Positions 30,234 through 38,626 of a stretch of DNA of 64,000 bases are shown in pieces; the first letter of the stretch is position 1; each line of letters opens with the position of its first letter. Origin of the DNA: Pseudomonas sp. UBA6562 (GTDB lineage Bacteria; Pseudomonadota; Gammaproteobacteria; Pseudomonadales; Pseudomonadaceae); NCBI RefSeq assembly GCF_002434265.1, contig NZ_DJJS01000003.1, forward strand, positions 62,001 to 126,000. Direction: 5' to 3'. Both the position numbers and the translations under genes were made by a program. Under the pieces are notes generated by a model. It was not told the origin of the DNA. It did not search any database and worked only from the letters and a program-made list of their open reading frames with translations.

Positions 30234-30264
30234 AAAAACCCCCGCCTTTCGGTCGGGGGTTTTT
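30234..30264 (+). terminator. Rho-independent terminator of etfD
   Basis: 11-bp stem (AAAAACCCCCG / CGGGGGTTTTT) with a 9-base loop, 15 bases after the stop; T-run on the plus strand, and A-run allows function for the convergent MFS gene as well. Confidence 0.92.
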
Positions 30265-30285
30265 CGTATCGGCCGCCTGACCCGC

Positions 30286-31596
30286 TCAGGCCGAGGCGCA
30301 GTCCGTGGCGAAGCGCAGTGGCTGACGGTCGGCGAAATACAGCGCCGTCGCCACCCCTACCGCCCCCATCACCGCACAGAACCCCACACCGACCCACGGG
30401 CTCCACGGCATCAGGGCGATCAACGCCAGGGGCGTGGTGCTGGCCCACAGCGCGTAGCTGAGGTTGTAGGTGAAGGAGATGCCGGACACGCGGATCGCGG
30501 TCGGAAACAGGCCGACCATCACCGACGGCACCACCCCCACCACCCCGCACGACAGGCCCGCCAGCGCATAGCCCAGCCATAGCGGCCCCCACTGCCCCAC
30601 CAGGCTCGCATACAGGCCGCCGATACCCAACGGCAACAACAGGCTGTAGATCGCCAGCGCGCGCCAGGCACCGATGCGGTCCACCAGCAGGCCGGCCAGC
30701 ACGCAGCCGAGGTTCAGGAAAACGATGCCGACGCTGCTCAAGGCGAAGGTCTCGCCCGCGCCGATGGCGAAGCTCTTCTGCATCACCGTGGGCGTGACCA
30801 CCACCAGCACGACCACCGCAGAGGTCAGCACGCAGGTCAGCAGCGCGGCGGGAATCAACGCCCGGCGGTGCTCGCTCAACACCTGGCGCAGCGGAAAGGC
30901 TACCGGAGCGGCGTTGCGCGCGCGCAGGGCGAGAAACACCGGCGTCTCGCTCAGCCAGCGGCGCAGCCACAACCCCAGCACGCCGAACAGCCCGCCGAGC
31001 AGGAAGGGATAGCGCCAGGCATGGTCGAGAATCTGCTCCGGGCTGTAGAGCCTGGCCAGCAGCGTGGCCACCAGCGCCCCCAGCAGGTAGCCGAAGGTCA
31101 GCCCGGCCTGGAGGAAGCCCAAGGCATAGCCGCGCCGCCGCGCTGGGGCATGCTCGGCGACGAAGGTCCAGGCGCTGGGCACCTCGCCGCCCACGGCGGC
31201 GCCTTGCAGCACGCGCAGGGCGAGCAGCAGCAGCGGCGCGGCGTAGCCGATGTCGGCGTAGGTCGGCAGCAGCCCGATCAGCAGGCACGGCAGGGCCATC
31301 AGCAGGATGCTCAGGTTGAACATGCGCTTGCGCCCGAGATGATCGGCGAAATGCGCCATCAGGATGCCGCCCAGGGGCCGTGCCAGGTAGCCGGTGACGA
31401 AGATGCCGAAGCTTTGCAGCAGGCGCAGCCATTCGGGCATGTCCGGCGGGAAGAACAGCTGGCTGAGGGTCAGGGCGAAGAACACGAAGATGATGAAGTC
31501 GTAGATCTCCAGCGCGCCACCCAGGGCAGCCAGGCCTAAAGTGCGGTGATCGCCGCGGTTCAAAAACGCCGCACGGGCGGGAGCAGTGGCAGACAT
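30286..31596 (-). CDS. MFS transporter, metabolite:H+ symporter type
   Basis: 436 residues, about 12 membrane helices. MHS-subfamily signatures: ALGGALEIYDFIIFVFFA in helix 1, the ADHLGRKRMFNLSILLMALPCLLIGLLPTY loop 2-3 motif, and LRVLQGAAVGGEVPSAWTFVAEHAPARRRG after helix 4. Close to citrate/ProP-like proton symporters; substrate unknown. The start at 31596 is chosen because helix 1 follows about 25 residues later. It backs on to pvdR; no iron-starvation box was seen on its own side of the intergenic region. Confidence 0.85.
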   Translation of the reverse strand: MSATAPARAAFLNRGDHRTLGLAALGGALEIYDFIIFVFFALTLSQLFFPPDMPEWLRLLQSFGIFVTGYLARPLGGILMAHFADHLGRKRMFNLSILLMALPCLLIGLLPTYADIGYAAPLLLLALRVLQGAAVGGEVPSAWTFVAEHAPARRRGYALGFLQAGLTFGYLLGALVATLLARLYSPEQILDHAWRYPFLLGGLFGVLGLWLRRWLSETPVFLALRARNAAPVAFPLRQVLSEHRRALIPAALLTCVLTSAVVVLVVVTPTVMQKSFAIGAGETFALSSVGIVFLNLGCVLAGLLVDRIGAWRALAIYSLLLPLGIGGLYASLVGQWGPLWLGYALAGLSCGVVGVVPSVMVGLFPTAIRVSGISFTYNLSYALWASTTPLALIALMPWSPWVGVGFCAVMGAVGVATALYFADRQPLRFATDCASA

Positions 31597-31872
31597 GGGC
31601 CGGATTCCGCGGTTCGACAAAGCGCAGCAGGATAGCAAAAGCATCGCCCGACAGGGTCGTCGGTGATGTGCTCGAACGTCGTAGCGAAGACTTCACGCCA
31701 CCGGCCAGCAGGGCCCGATGCATAGCGTTGCAAGGTCATGCCCTCGATCGCCAGGTCATACCTTCTCACAAATGCCGTACGACTACGCTCTTGTACCGCC
31801 TATTTTCAAATCCTATGATCGCCTCGCTTCTCGACGCTCACTCCCGCGCTACCCATGGCTTGCCATGACCGC

Positions 31873-31896
31873 TAAATCGTCTTCCGGCTGCTTCGT
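31873..31896 (+). promoter_or_regulatory. PvdS-type iron-starvation promoter of pvdRT-opmQ
   Basis: TAAAT (31873-31877) and CGT (31894-31896) with a 16-base spacer, preceded by GC as in the consensus; 65 bases before the pvdR start. The rest of the 365-base divergent gap (31597-31961) holds no gene that I can see. Confidence 0.8.
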
Positions 31897-31961
31897 CCAA
31901 TGGGGACTTACGCACGCCATAGCATGGCGCGCGTCTTCGCCTTCCGGCCGGAACCCCCCGC

Positions 31962-33134
31962 ATGAAACGTACATCCACCCTACGCTGCGCACTTATGGTC
32001 GTCACCGCCCTGGTGGCACTGGCCTGCCTCGCCGCCTGGGCCAAACTGCCGCTGGGCCAGCCCGCTCCCAGCACCGTGGCGGTGACCCGAGGCGACATCG
32101 AAAGCAGCGTGACCGCGCTCGGCACCTTGCAGCCACGGCGCTACGTGGACGTCGGCGCCCAGGCCTCTGGGCAGATCCGCACGCTGGCGGTGGAAGTCGG
32201 CGATGTGGTGCACAAGGGCCAATTGCTGGTCGAACTCGACCCCTCCACGCAACAGGCGCGGGTCGATGCCGGACGCTTTTCCATCGACAACCTCAAGGCC
32301 GAGCTGGCCGAACAGCGCGCCCAGTTCGAACTCGCGCAGCAGCAGTACCGGCGCCAGCAGGACCTGGCCCGCACCGGCGCCACCCGCGCCGAAGACGTGC
32401 AGGCGGCCCAGGCCCAGCTCAAGGTCACCCAGGCGCGGATCGACAAGTTCCAGGCGCAGATCCGCCAGGCCGAGGCCAGCCTGCGCAGCGACCAGGCAGA
32501 GCTTGGCTACACGCGCATCTACGCACCCATGGACGGCACCGTGGTCGCCCTCGATGCGCGCCTGGGCCAGACCCTCAATGCGCAGCAGCAAACCCCGCTG
32601 ATCCTGCGCATCGCCCGGCTGTCGCCGATGACCGTGTGGGCGCAGGTGTCCGAAGCCGACATCGGCCAGGTCAAGGCTGGCATGAGCGCCTACTTCACCA
32701 CCCTGGCCGGCGGCAAGCGCCGTTGGACCAGCACCGTGCGGCAGATCCTGCCGATTCCGCCGCGCCCGCTCGAACAGACCAGCCAGGGCGGCGGCAGCCC
32801 GGCCAGCATCGGCTCCGGTACCACCGGCAGCCAGGTGGTGCAGTACACAGTGCTGCTCGACGTCGACAACCCCGACGGCGCGCTGATGGCCGAGATGACC
32901 ACCCAGGTGTTCTTCGTCGCCGGCCAGGCCCGGCAGGTGCTGACCGCGCCGTCCGCCGCACTGGACAGCACCGACGACGAGCACCTGCGCCTGGCCCAGG
33001 TACTGCGCGACGACGGCACGCTGGAGCGGCGCGAAGTGCGTGTGGGCCTGAGCGATCGGCTGCGTACCCAGGTGCTCGACGGCCTGCGCGAGGGCGAGCG
33101 CCTTGTGATCGGCAGCACCGTCAATGGGGGTTGA
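31962..33134 (+). CDS. pvdR: Pyoverdine efflux periplasmic adaptor PvdR
   Basis: 390 residues of an HlyD/MacA-type membrane fusion protein: N-terminal anchor (ALMVVTALVALACLAAWA), first half of the lipoyl domain (VGAQASGQIRTLAVEVGDVVHKGQLLVELD), a long alpha-helical hairpin (about 85-150), the second lipoyl half (YTRIYAPMDGTVVALDARLGQTL) and beta-barrel domains. It links the inner-membrane ABC transporter PvdT to the outer-membrane channel OpmQ, exporting newly made and recycling used pyoverdine from the periplasm. The name rests on the family, the neighbours and the PvdS promoter. Confidence 0.93.
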   Translation: MKRTSTLRCALMVVTALVALACLAAWAKLPLGQPAPSTVAVTRGDIESSVTALGTLQPRRYVDVGAQASGQIRTLAVEVGDVVHKGQLLVELDPSTQQARVDAGRFSIDNLKAELAEQRAQFELAQQQYRRQQDLARTGATRAEDVQAAQAQLKVTQARIDKFQAQIRQAEASLRSDQAELGYTRIYAPMDGTVVALDARLGQTLNAQQQTPLILRIARLSPMTVWAQVSEADIGQVKAGMSAYFTTLAGGKRRWTSTVRQILPIPPRPLEQTSQGGGSPASIGSGTTGSQVVQYTVLLDVDNPDGALMAEMTTQVFFVAGQARQVLTAPSAALDSTDDEHLRLAQVLRDDGTLERREVRVGLSDRLRTQVLDGLREGERLVIGSTVNGG

Positions 33135-35111
33135 ATGAGCCTGCCCCTGATCGAGCTGCGCGACATCCGCAAGGTCTACGGCGGCGTCGACGCCCCCGAA
33201 GTCGAAGTATTGCGAGGCGTCAGCCTGAGCATCCACCCCGGCGAATTCGTCGCCATCGTCGGCAGCTCGGGCTCGGGCAAGTCGACCCTGATGAACGTGC
33301 TCGGCTGCCTCGACCGGCCCACCTCGGGCAGCTACCACTTCGCCGGCAAGGACGTGGCCGAGCTGGACGTCGACGAGTTGGCCTGGCTGCGCCGCGAAGC
33401 CTTCGGCTTCGTGTTCCAGGGCTACCACCTGATCCCCTCCGGCTCGGCCCAGGAAAACGTCGAGATGCCGGCGATCTATGCCGGCCTGGCCGCCGACGCG
33501 CGGCACGCCCGCGCCGCCGCGCTACTGGAACGCCTGGGCCTGGCCAGCCGCACCGGCAACCGCCCGCACCAACTGTCGGGCGGCCAGCAACAGCGGGTGT
33601 CGATCGCCCGGGCCCTGATGAACGGCGGCCACATCATCCTGGCCGACGAACCCACCGGCGCGCTCGACAGCCACAGCGGCGGGGAGGTGATGGCCCTGCT
33701 CGACGAGCTGGCCGGCCAAGGCCACGTGATCGTCCTCATCACCCACGACCGCGAAGTGGCGGCGCGCGCGCAGCGCATCGTCGAGGTGCGCGATGGCCAA
33801 GTGGTCAGCGATTCGGGCCGCAAGCTCGCCTTGCCCAGCGAGCCCCCTGCGGCGACCGAACACCTGCAGGCCGACGACCTGCGCCAACGCCTGGACCGCG
33901 GCGCGACCCAGCGCGCCGCGTGGAGAGGCGAGCTGCTCGAATCGCTGCGCGCGGCCTGGCGAACGATGTGGATCAACCGCTTCCGCACCGCGCTGACCCT
34001 GCTCGGCATCGTCATCGGCGTGGCCTCGGTGGTGGTGATGCTGGCTATCGGCGAAGGCAGCAAGCGCCAGGTGATGGCACAGATGGCAGCGTTCGGCTCG
34101 AACATCCTCTACCTCAACGGCAGGCACGCGACTCTGCGCGAAGCGGCCGGCATCGTCACCTTGGACGATGTCGAGGCCATCGGCCAACTGCCCCAGGTAC
34201 GACGTGCCATGCCCGTGATCGGCGGGGAGGTGGACGTGCGCTATGGCAATAACAACCAACCGTTCTATGTGGGCGGAAACAACACGCACTTCCCACAGAT
34301 GCTCAATTGGCCGGTGGTGCAAGGCACGTTCTTCACCGAGGCCGACGAACGTGCCGGCGCCGCTGTGGCGGTGATCGGTCAGAAAGTGCGGGACAAGCTG
34401 CTGCCGCCCGGCAGCGATCCCATCGGCCAATACCTGCTGTTGGGCAACGTGCCGTTCCAGGTGGTGGGCGTGCTGGCCGGCAAAGGCGCGATTTCCGGCG
34501 ACCAGGACAGCGACGAGCGCATCGTGGTGCCCTACTCCGCCGCAGCCATCCGCCTGTTCGCCAAGCACGATCCCGAATACGTGATCATCGCCGCCGCCGA
34601 CTCCACGCGGGTGTCGGACACCGAGGCGGCCATCGACCGCTTGCTGGTGCAGCGGCATCTGGGCAAGCGCGATTTCGACCTGACCAACAACGCCGCGCTG
34701 ATCCAAGCCGAAGCGCGCACGCAGAACAGCCTGTCGCTGATGCTCGGCGCCATCGCCGCCATCTCGCTGCTGGTCGGCGGTATCGGCGTGATGAACATCA
34801 TGCTCATGACCGTGCGCGAGCGCACCCGCGAGATCGGCATCCGCATGGCCACCGGCGCGCGCCAGCGCGACATCCTGCGCCAGTTCCTCAGCGAAGCGGT
34901 GATGCTGTCGATGGTCGGTGGCTTGAGCGGCATCGCGCTGGCGCTGCTCATCGGGGCCGGCCTGGTGCTGGCCGATGTGGCCGTGGCCTTCGCCCTGTCC
35001 GCCATCCTCGGCGCCTTTGCCTGCGCGGTGGTCACCGGCGTGGTGTTCGGCTTCATGCCGGCGCGCCAGGCTGCGCGCCTGGACCCGGTCAAAGCCTTGA
35101 CCAGCGAATGA
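33135..35111 (+). CDS. pvdT: Pyoverdine efflux ABC transporter PvdT (MacB type)
   Basis: 658 residues; ATPase and permease fused as in MacB. Walker A GSSGSGKST, signature LSGGQQQRVSIARAL, Walker B IILADEPTGALD, then the first membrane helix (TLLGIVIGVASVVVMLAIGEG, about 290), a large periplasmic domain (about 310-530) and three C-terminal helices with the GGIGVMNIMLMTVRERTREIGIRMATGAR motif. The ATG directly follows the pvdR stop, so the two are coupled. MacB-type pumps drive periplasmic substrates outward by mechanotransmission. Confidence 0.94.
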   Translation: MSLPLIELRDIRKVYGGVDAPEVEVLRGVSLSIHPGEFVAIVGSSGSGKSTLMNVLGCLDRPTSGSYHFAGKDVAELDVDELAWLRREAFGFVFQGYHLIPSGSAQENVEMPAIYAGLAADARHARAAALLERLGLASRTGNRPHQLSGGQQQRVSIARALMNGGHIILADEPTGALDSHSGGEVMALLDELAGQGHVIVLITHDREVAARAQRIVEVRDGQVVSDSGRKLALPSEPPAATEHLQADDLRQRLDRGATQRAAWRGELLESLRAAWRTMWINRFRTALTLLGIVIGVASVVVMLAIGEGSKRQVMAQMAAFGSNILYLNGRHATLREAAGIVTLDDVEAIGQLPQVRRAMPVIGGEVDVRYGNNNQPFYVGGNNTHFPQMLNWPVVQGTFFTEADERAGAAVAVIGQKVRDKLLPPGSDPIGQYLLLGNVPFQVVGVLAGKGAISGDQDSDERIVVPYSAAAIRLFAKHDPEYVIIAAADSTRVSDTEAAIDRLLVQRHLGKRDFDLTNNAALIQAEARTQNSLSLMLGAIAAISLLVGGIGVMNIMLMTVRERTREIGIRMATGARQRDILRQFLSEAVMLSMVGGLSGIALALLIGAGLVLADVAVAFALSAILGAFACAVVTGVVFGFMPARQAARLDPVKALTSE

Positions 35112-35133
35112 GCGTGGTCCACAGCGTCCCGGT

Positions 35134-35205
35134 GCGCCACACCGTTTTGGCCCATGACCCAGCCTCGACGCGCCACACCGTTCTGGTCCATGACTCAGCC
35201 TCGCC
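35134..35205. repeat. Tandem 36-bp repeat between pvdT and opmQ
   Basis: Two head-to-tail copies (35134-35169 and 35170-35205) beginning GCGCCACACCGTT, with four differences in 36 bases. The unit is a multiple of three, so the frame upstream of opmQ reads MTQPR twice. Located in the 141-base gap; function unknown. Confidence 0.85.
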
Positions 35206-35252
35206 CCTTACACCCTTTCGACCCGCCAACAGCCTCGTCCAGCGAAGAGCCT

Positions 35253-36707
35253 ATGACCCTGCCCAGCCGTATCTGCCTGTTGACCTTGAGCCTGTGCCTC
35301 GCCGCCTGCTCCACGCCCTCTGCGCCCGAGGCTGGCATCGAGGCGCCGGCGCGCTGGCAAAGCGCGTCGCCCGATGCGCGCCAGGCCTGGCCCGACCGGC
35401 AATGGTGGCAAGCCTTCGCCAGCCCCACGCTGGACAGCCTGGTCGAACGCGCCCGGCGCAACAGCCATGACCTGGCCGCCGCCACCGCGCGGGTGCGCCA
35501 GGCCCAGGCCAATGCCGTGGTCGCCGGCGCGCCCTTGCTGCCCGAGGTGCAACTGGCACTGGACGCCAATCGCCAGCACCTGCTGCGCGGCGCGGGCTAC
35601 GACGGCCTCGACGTCAGCGAGGACTACCGCACCAGCAGCAGCTTCGACGCGGTGCTCAGCACCCGTTACGAGGTGGACTTCTGGGGCGGCGTGCGCGGCA
35701 AGCGCGACAGCGCCCTGCGTGCCTTGGAGGCCAGCCGCTTCGACCGCCAGACCGTCGAGCTGACCCTGATCGGCGCGGTCGCCGACGCTTACCTGCGCGA
35801 CCTCACCCTGGCCGAGCAACTACGCATCGCCCGCCTCAACCTGGACAACGCCAGCGACGTGCTGCGTGTGGTGCAGAGCCGCCAGCAGGCCGGCGCAGCC
35901 AGCCGGTTGGAGCTGGCCCAGCAGTCAGGCCTGCTGGCGGCGCAACGGCGCCAGGTGCAGTTGCTCGAACAGCAACGCCAGGACAACCGCGTGACCCTGG
36001 CCCTCCTGCTCGGCGAGCCGGTGCAGGCACTGCCCACTAGTGACGAGCGGATCACGGCGCTGGCTTGGCCGCCGCTCGCAGGCGGCATGCCCAGCGAACT
36101 GCTCACGCGCCGCCCGGACATCGCCGCCGCCGAAGCGCGCCTGGCCGCCGCCAACGCCGATGTGCGCGTCGCGCGGGCGGCGATGCTGCCGGCCTTGCAG
36201 TTGGGCATCGACCTGGGCAGCGGCGCCCGCACCGCCGCCGACCTCTTGCGCAGCCCGTTCTATACCCTGACGGCGGGGCTGGCGGCGCCAATCTTCGACA
36301 ACGGCCGCCTGCGCGCCGGGCGCGACGTCGCCCAAGCGCGCCAGGCCGAACTGCTGGAAGACTACCGGGCGCGGATCGTGGCCGGCTTCGGCGACGTGGA
36401 AAAAGCTCTGAACGCCGTGGCCGGAATCGAGCGCCAGCAGCAGTGGCAGGACCAGGAAGTGCAACAGGCGGAATTGGCCTTCGACCTCGCCCAACAGCGC
36501 TACCGCGCCGGCGCCGAAACCCTGCTGGTGGTCCTGGAAACCCAGCGCACGCTGTTCGCCGCCCAAGAACAGCAGGCGCACCTGCGCCTGGAGCGTCTGC
36601 AAGGTAGCGTGGCGTTGTACAAGGCGCTGGGCGGTGGCTGGCAGGTGGGTCAACGCGAAGGCACGAAGGGCCAGGCCGGCGCGCCCGATGTGCCAGGCGC
36701 CCTTTGA
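35253..36707 (+). CDS. opmQ: Outer membrane efflux lipoprotein OpmQ
   Basis: 484 residues, NodT/TolC family. Lipoprotein signal (ICLLTLSLCLAAC, Cys18), then two OEP repeats with the typical motifs (WWQAFASPTLDSLVERARRNSHDLAAATARVRQAQAN; RRPDIAAAEARLAAANADVRVARAAMLPAL; LAAPIFDNGRLRAGRDVAQARQAELL). It is the outer-membrane channel for PvdRT. The ATG at 35253 has GAAGAG upstream and gives a clean signal; an upstream ATG at 35154 lies inside the tandem repeat and is rejected. Confidence 0.93.
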   Translation: MTLPSRICLLTLSLCLAACSTPSAPEAGIEAPARWQSASPDARQAWPDRQWWQAFASPTLDSLVERARRNSHDLAAATARVRQAQANAVVAGAPLLPEVQLALDANRQHLLRGAGYDGLDVSEDYRTSSSFDAVLSTRYEVDFWGGVRGKRDSALRALEASRFDRQTVELTLIGAVADAYLRDLTLAEQLRIARLNLDNASDVLRVVQSRQQAGAASRLELAQQSGLLAAQRRQVQLLEQQRQDNRVTLALLLGEPVQALPTSDERITALAWPPLAGGMPSELLTRRPDIAAAEARLAAANADVRVARAAMLPALQLGIDLGSGARTAADLLRSPFYTLTAGLAAPIFDNGRLRAGRDVAQARQAELLEDYRARIVAGFGDVEKALNAVAGIERQQQWQDQEVQQAELAFDLAQQRYRAGAETLLVVLETQRTLFAAQEQQAHLRLERLQGSVALYKALGGGWQVGQREGTKGQAGAPDVPGAL

Positions 36708-36830
36708 AAGGCGCGCGGACGAGGTCAGGCAAGGCGAAAACCGGTGCAGGCGTCAGGCGCAAGCTGGCGATCCGAATCACCCCGGTGTACGCCTGGGCAT
36801 GGGCGAGCCTCAGGGCCTTTCAGAAAAAAC

Positions 36831-38456
36831 CTAGAAATCCATCCCCGCCACCGACAGGTGCCGCGCATACCACGGCCGTTTCGGCACGCGTTCGAGCAGC
36901 CCGTCGATGCGCTGCTCCTCTTCGGCGAAGATGATGCGCAAGGCCAGCTTCATGGTCTCGACGTCCATCTCCACCGACTTGCCGGGCCGTACGCCGGGCA
37001 CGCTGCTGCAACCGTGGGTGTCGGGGCCGAGCCAGGGATCGTCCACTTCGACCCAACGCCCCGGCGCGAACCAGGGCACGCCGTTGACCTCGAGCCTGCG
37101 CACCTCGCCTGGGTGGAAGCGCTCGTGGGCGGCGAACCAGTCTTCGATACGGTCGTCGATCCAGCCGTGGAAACGCCAGAACACCGGGTGGACGTGGGAA
37201 GAGAACGGATCGCCGAGAAAGTCGTTTTCGGCGGCGAACCAGCGCGGCGCGAAGTCGTCCTGGGTGCGGCCGTAGGGCACCGGCACGCCGTTGGACGGAT
37301 CGCGTGGCACCGCCGCCCAGCGCATGTGCAGCCAGTCGTGCAGGCCCAGCTCCATTTCCGAGCCGAACTGGCCGAGGGTCAGCTTGGCCAGGTAGCGTGG
37401 GTCGCGGTACTGCGACTCCCACAGCGCGAAGTTGGCCTGGAAGGTCTCCTCGCGCTTGATGCCGCTGACCCATTCGCTGAATTCCTCGTCGTCTTCGGCC
37501 ACCCAGGTGGGCGGTACCGAACAACCGTCGAGGTTGTCGAAGTAGGCGGCGAAACCCTGGCGATCACGCTCCAGCGCCGGTTGCGGCAGCGGAAAATGCG
37601 TCCACGACGGCAGCGGCTGCAAGGCGCGTGCGTGGGCGAGCATGTTGCGGTGCATGAAGAAGAAGTCTACGCCCGAGCCGTTGCGGTCCTTGTGCCGCCC
37701 GCGAGCGTCGCGTTCGCGTTCGCGCGGGCCGGGCTGCCAGCCCAGGCCGCGCAGGCTTTCGCGGCGCTGCTCGGGCAGTTTGTGCCATTTGTCGCGGCTG
37801 GCGTGCCACAGCTGGTGGAACAGACGGTGTTCGGGGGCCGTTAGCCAGTCCAGCAGCGGCGCGGCCAGGGCGATGCGCTGGCGCGCTTCGGGGAGGCGCT
37901 GCTTGGTGGCGACGAAGCGGTTGTCCTGCTCGGGCAGGGCCAAGGGGCGGGTCAGGTCGATCAACTGCCCGGTGAAGGTGTCGCTGCCGGCATTGCCGAA
38001 GGCGGCCCAGACCTCGTCGACCAGCACGGTCATCTCATAGCGTGGCGCGGACTGCCCTTCGGGCACCAGGCGCCAGTACAGGCGGCCGCCGTCGTCCTGG
38101 CGCAGATCGCCGATCACTTGGTAGCGCGGGCTTGCGGCGCTGCGCAGGCGCTCAGCGCCGTCCAGGCAACCGCGCACGCCACGTCCGCGGGCGGCGATGT
38201 CGAGAAACAGCTCCAGGTCCTGCTCGGGCAGGCCCGGCAGACCGGCTTCAGCGCCGTACAGGCGCAGGCGCCAGATGCCGCGCAGACGGTTGGCCAACTG
38301 CTGCCCGGCGACGTCGGTGAGGTCTACCGTGGCCTCGCCCGGGGTTTCCGGCGGCTCGTCGGGGCGGGCCAGTTCGCGATGGCCGTAGTAACCGGCGGGC
38401 ACGGCAGCGCCTACCAGTGCGGCCACAGCCATGAACCCTCGTCGAGAAATCGTCAT
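36831..38456 (-). CDS. pvdP: Pyoverdine maturation tyrosinase PvdP
   Basis: 541 residues. Twin-arginine signal (TISRRGFMAVAALVGAAVPAG), an N-terminal beta-barrel-like domain (about 40-190), and a C-terminal tyrosinase di-copper domain with histidine ligands visible in EHRLFHQLWHASRDKWH, GLHDWLHMRW and SSHVHPVFWRFHGWIDD. PvdP oxidises ferribactin in the periplasm to form the dihydroxyquinoline chromophore. Convergent with opmQ, divergent from pvdM; both start behind iron-starvation promoters. Confidence 0.95.
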   Translation of the reverse strand: MTISRRGFMAVAALVGAAVPAGYYGHRELARPDEPPETPGEATVDLTDVAGQQLANRLRGIWRLRLYGAEAGLPGLPEQDLELFLDIAARGRGVRGCLDGAERLRSAASPRYQVIGDLRQDDGGRLYWRLVPEGQSAPRYEMTVLVDEVWAAFGNAGSDTFTGQLIDLTRPLALPEQDNRFVATKQRLPEARQRIALAAPLLDWLTAPEHRLFHQLWHASRDKWHKLPEQRRESLRGLGWQPGPRERERDARGRHKDRNGSGVDFFFMHRNMLAHARALQPLPSWTHFPLPQPALERDRQGFAAYFDNLDGCSVPPTWVAEDDEEFSEWVSGIKREETFQANFALWESQYRDPRYLAKLTLGQFGSEMELGLHDWLHMRWAAVPRDPSNGVPVPYGRTQDDFAPRWFAAENDFLGDPFSSHVHPVFWRFHGWIDDRIEDWFAAHERFHPGEVRRLEVNGVPWFAPGRWVEVDDPWLGPDTHGCSSVPGVRPGKSVEMDVETMKLALRIIFAEEEQRIDGLLERVPKRPWYARHLSVAGMDF

Positions 38457-38503
38457 CCAGCCACCTGCGTTCGCGCCTTCGAGCGTGCGTCATCCCAGCA
38501 AGA

Positions 38504-38527
38504 ACGTATGCGGCACGGGCAAATTTA
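38504..38527 (-). promoter_or_regulatory. PvdS-type iron-starvation promoter of pvdP
   Basis: On the minus strand GC-TAAAT (38523-38527), 16 bases, CGT (38504-38506), 47 bases before the pvdP start. Confidence 0.8.
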
Positions 38528-38552
38528 GCGGTTGGGCGCCCCACCGCCGGGC

Positions 38553-38576
38553 TAATTTTCCATGCCGACGCTTCGT
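38553..38576 (+). promoter_or_regulatory. Variant iron-starvation promoter of pvdMN
   Basis: GC-TAATT (38553-38557), 16 bases, CGT (38574-38576), 50 bases before pvdM. One base differs from TAAAT, so it may be weaker than its divergent partner. Confidence 0.65.
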
Positions 38577-38626
38577 CCCTCCCTGGTAGCCCAAGCCCGG
38601 CATTCGCCACCCGCAGCGAGACAGCA

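Noticed and set aside
31597..31961. Long plus-strand frame from 31718 running into pvdR.
   Set aside because: It is out of frame with pvdR and contains the iron-starvation promoter; the product is Arg/Pro-rich shadow sequence.
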